Shown one piece after another: positions 6,323 through 6,421 of a stretch of DNA of 6,421 nt; the first letter of the stretch is position 1; every line of letters starts with the position of its first letter. Under the pieces are notes generated by a model. The model was given only the letters and a program-made list of their open reading frames with translations. It was not told the DNA's origin and made no database searches. The position numbers and the translations under genes were made by a program. The stretch is from Candidatus Sumerlaeota bacterium (GTDB taxonomy: Bacteria; Sumerlaeota; Sumerlaeia; JADFCT01). The DNA is taken from assembly GCA_026398575.1 (NCBI GenBank), contig JAPLSP010000656.1, positions 1 through 6,421 on the forward strand. Reading direction: 5' to 3'.

Positions 6323-6327
6323 TCTCC
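6323..6327 (-). promoter_or_regulatory. Shine-Dalgarno site choosing the ATG at 6316
   Basis: Read on the minus strand, GGAGA touches the in-frame ATG at 6322 and is six bases from the ATG at 6316. Only the second has workable spacing, so the shorter protein beginning MRWINAK is favoured. Confidence 0.5.
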
Positions 6328-6339
6328 GTGCTTCAGGAT

Positions 6340-6369
6340 GTTATATTACAGGTTTGATTTTTGGCGCAA
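6340..6369 (-). promoter_or_regulatory. Promoter candidate for the secreted-protein gene
   Basis: On the minus strand TTGCGC (6369-6364), an 18-base AT-rich spacer and TATAAC (6345-6340) precede the gene. The -10 matches five of six consensus bases, the -35 three. RNA would begin near 6333, about 17 bases before the start codon, which leaves a short leader that still includes the ribosome site. Confidence 0.3.
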
Positions 6370-6400
6370 ATGCCGACTTGTTTTGTGCAAGAGCCATACT

Positions 6401-6421
6401 TAATGCGGTCGGAAGCGGCGC
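6401..6421. repeat. Start of a second copy of the palindromic element (cut by window edge)
   Basis: The last 21 bases match 3331-3351 at 20 positions; the only difference is G at 6407 against A at 3337. The match starts abruptly: the ten bases before each copy are unrelated, which fixes the left end of the repeat at TAATGC. The window ends four bases into the 41-bp arm, so whether the palindrome follows cannot be seen. It is in direct orientation to the first copy and lies upstream of the minus-strand gene. Confidence 0.7.

Overview
The window looks like chromosomal DNA from a GC-rich, Gram-negative-type bacterium. My best guess is a Verrucomicrobiota or other PVC-group organism. The guess rests on a DUF4062/NB-ARC/TPR protein, a stand-alone GH13 enzyme, a secreted protein of unknown family and repeat-laden intergenic DNA. 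No rRNA, tRNA or marker gene confirms it.

Layout. (1) Positions 1-162 are a short leader with a weak promoter candidate. (2) Positions 163-2982 (+) encode a 939-residue bacterial NLR-like (STAND) protein: an N-terminal DUF4062/TIR-like domain, an NB-ARC ATPase with intact Walker A and B motifs, a winged-helix region, and a C-terminal array of 40-residue TPRs that is also a 120-bp tandem repeat in the DNA. A short stretch reading SAGILPA interrupts the junction between ATPase and TPR modules and looks like a dispersed repeat inserted in frame. (3) Positions 2983-3490 hold no gene but are crowded with structure: a terminator-like hairpin, two blocks with 10-bp periodicity, a small hairpin, and a long palindromic element with perfect 41-bp arms ending 38 bp before the next start codon. 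(4) Positions 3491-5332 (+) encode a GH13 alpha-glucan enzyme with an N-terminal CBM48-like domain and all four catalytic motifs, closest by motif to 1,4-alpha-glucan branching enzymes. (5) Positions 5408-6316 (-) encode a convergent secreted or periplasmic protein I do not recognise. (6) The last 21 bases repeat the first 21 bases of the palindromic element with one mismatch, so a second copy probably begins at the right edge.

The three genes do not form one operon. The STAND protein is most plausibly a sensor/effector of the anti-phage or stress-signalling type, but nothing beside it supports this. The GH13 enzyme fits glycogen or alpha-glucan metabolism. The secreted protein is convergent with it and lies, with it, between two direct copies of the repeat, so the 3.1-kb GH13/secreted-protein segment is bracketed by recombinogenic sequence. 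The most interesting items are the repeat-driven features: the palindrome with a promoter-like loop, its second copy, the homogenised TPR array and the repeat-like insertion in the STAND protein.
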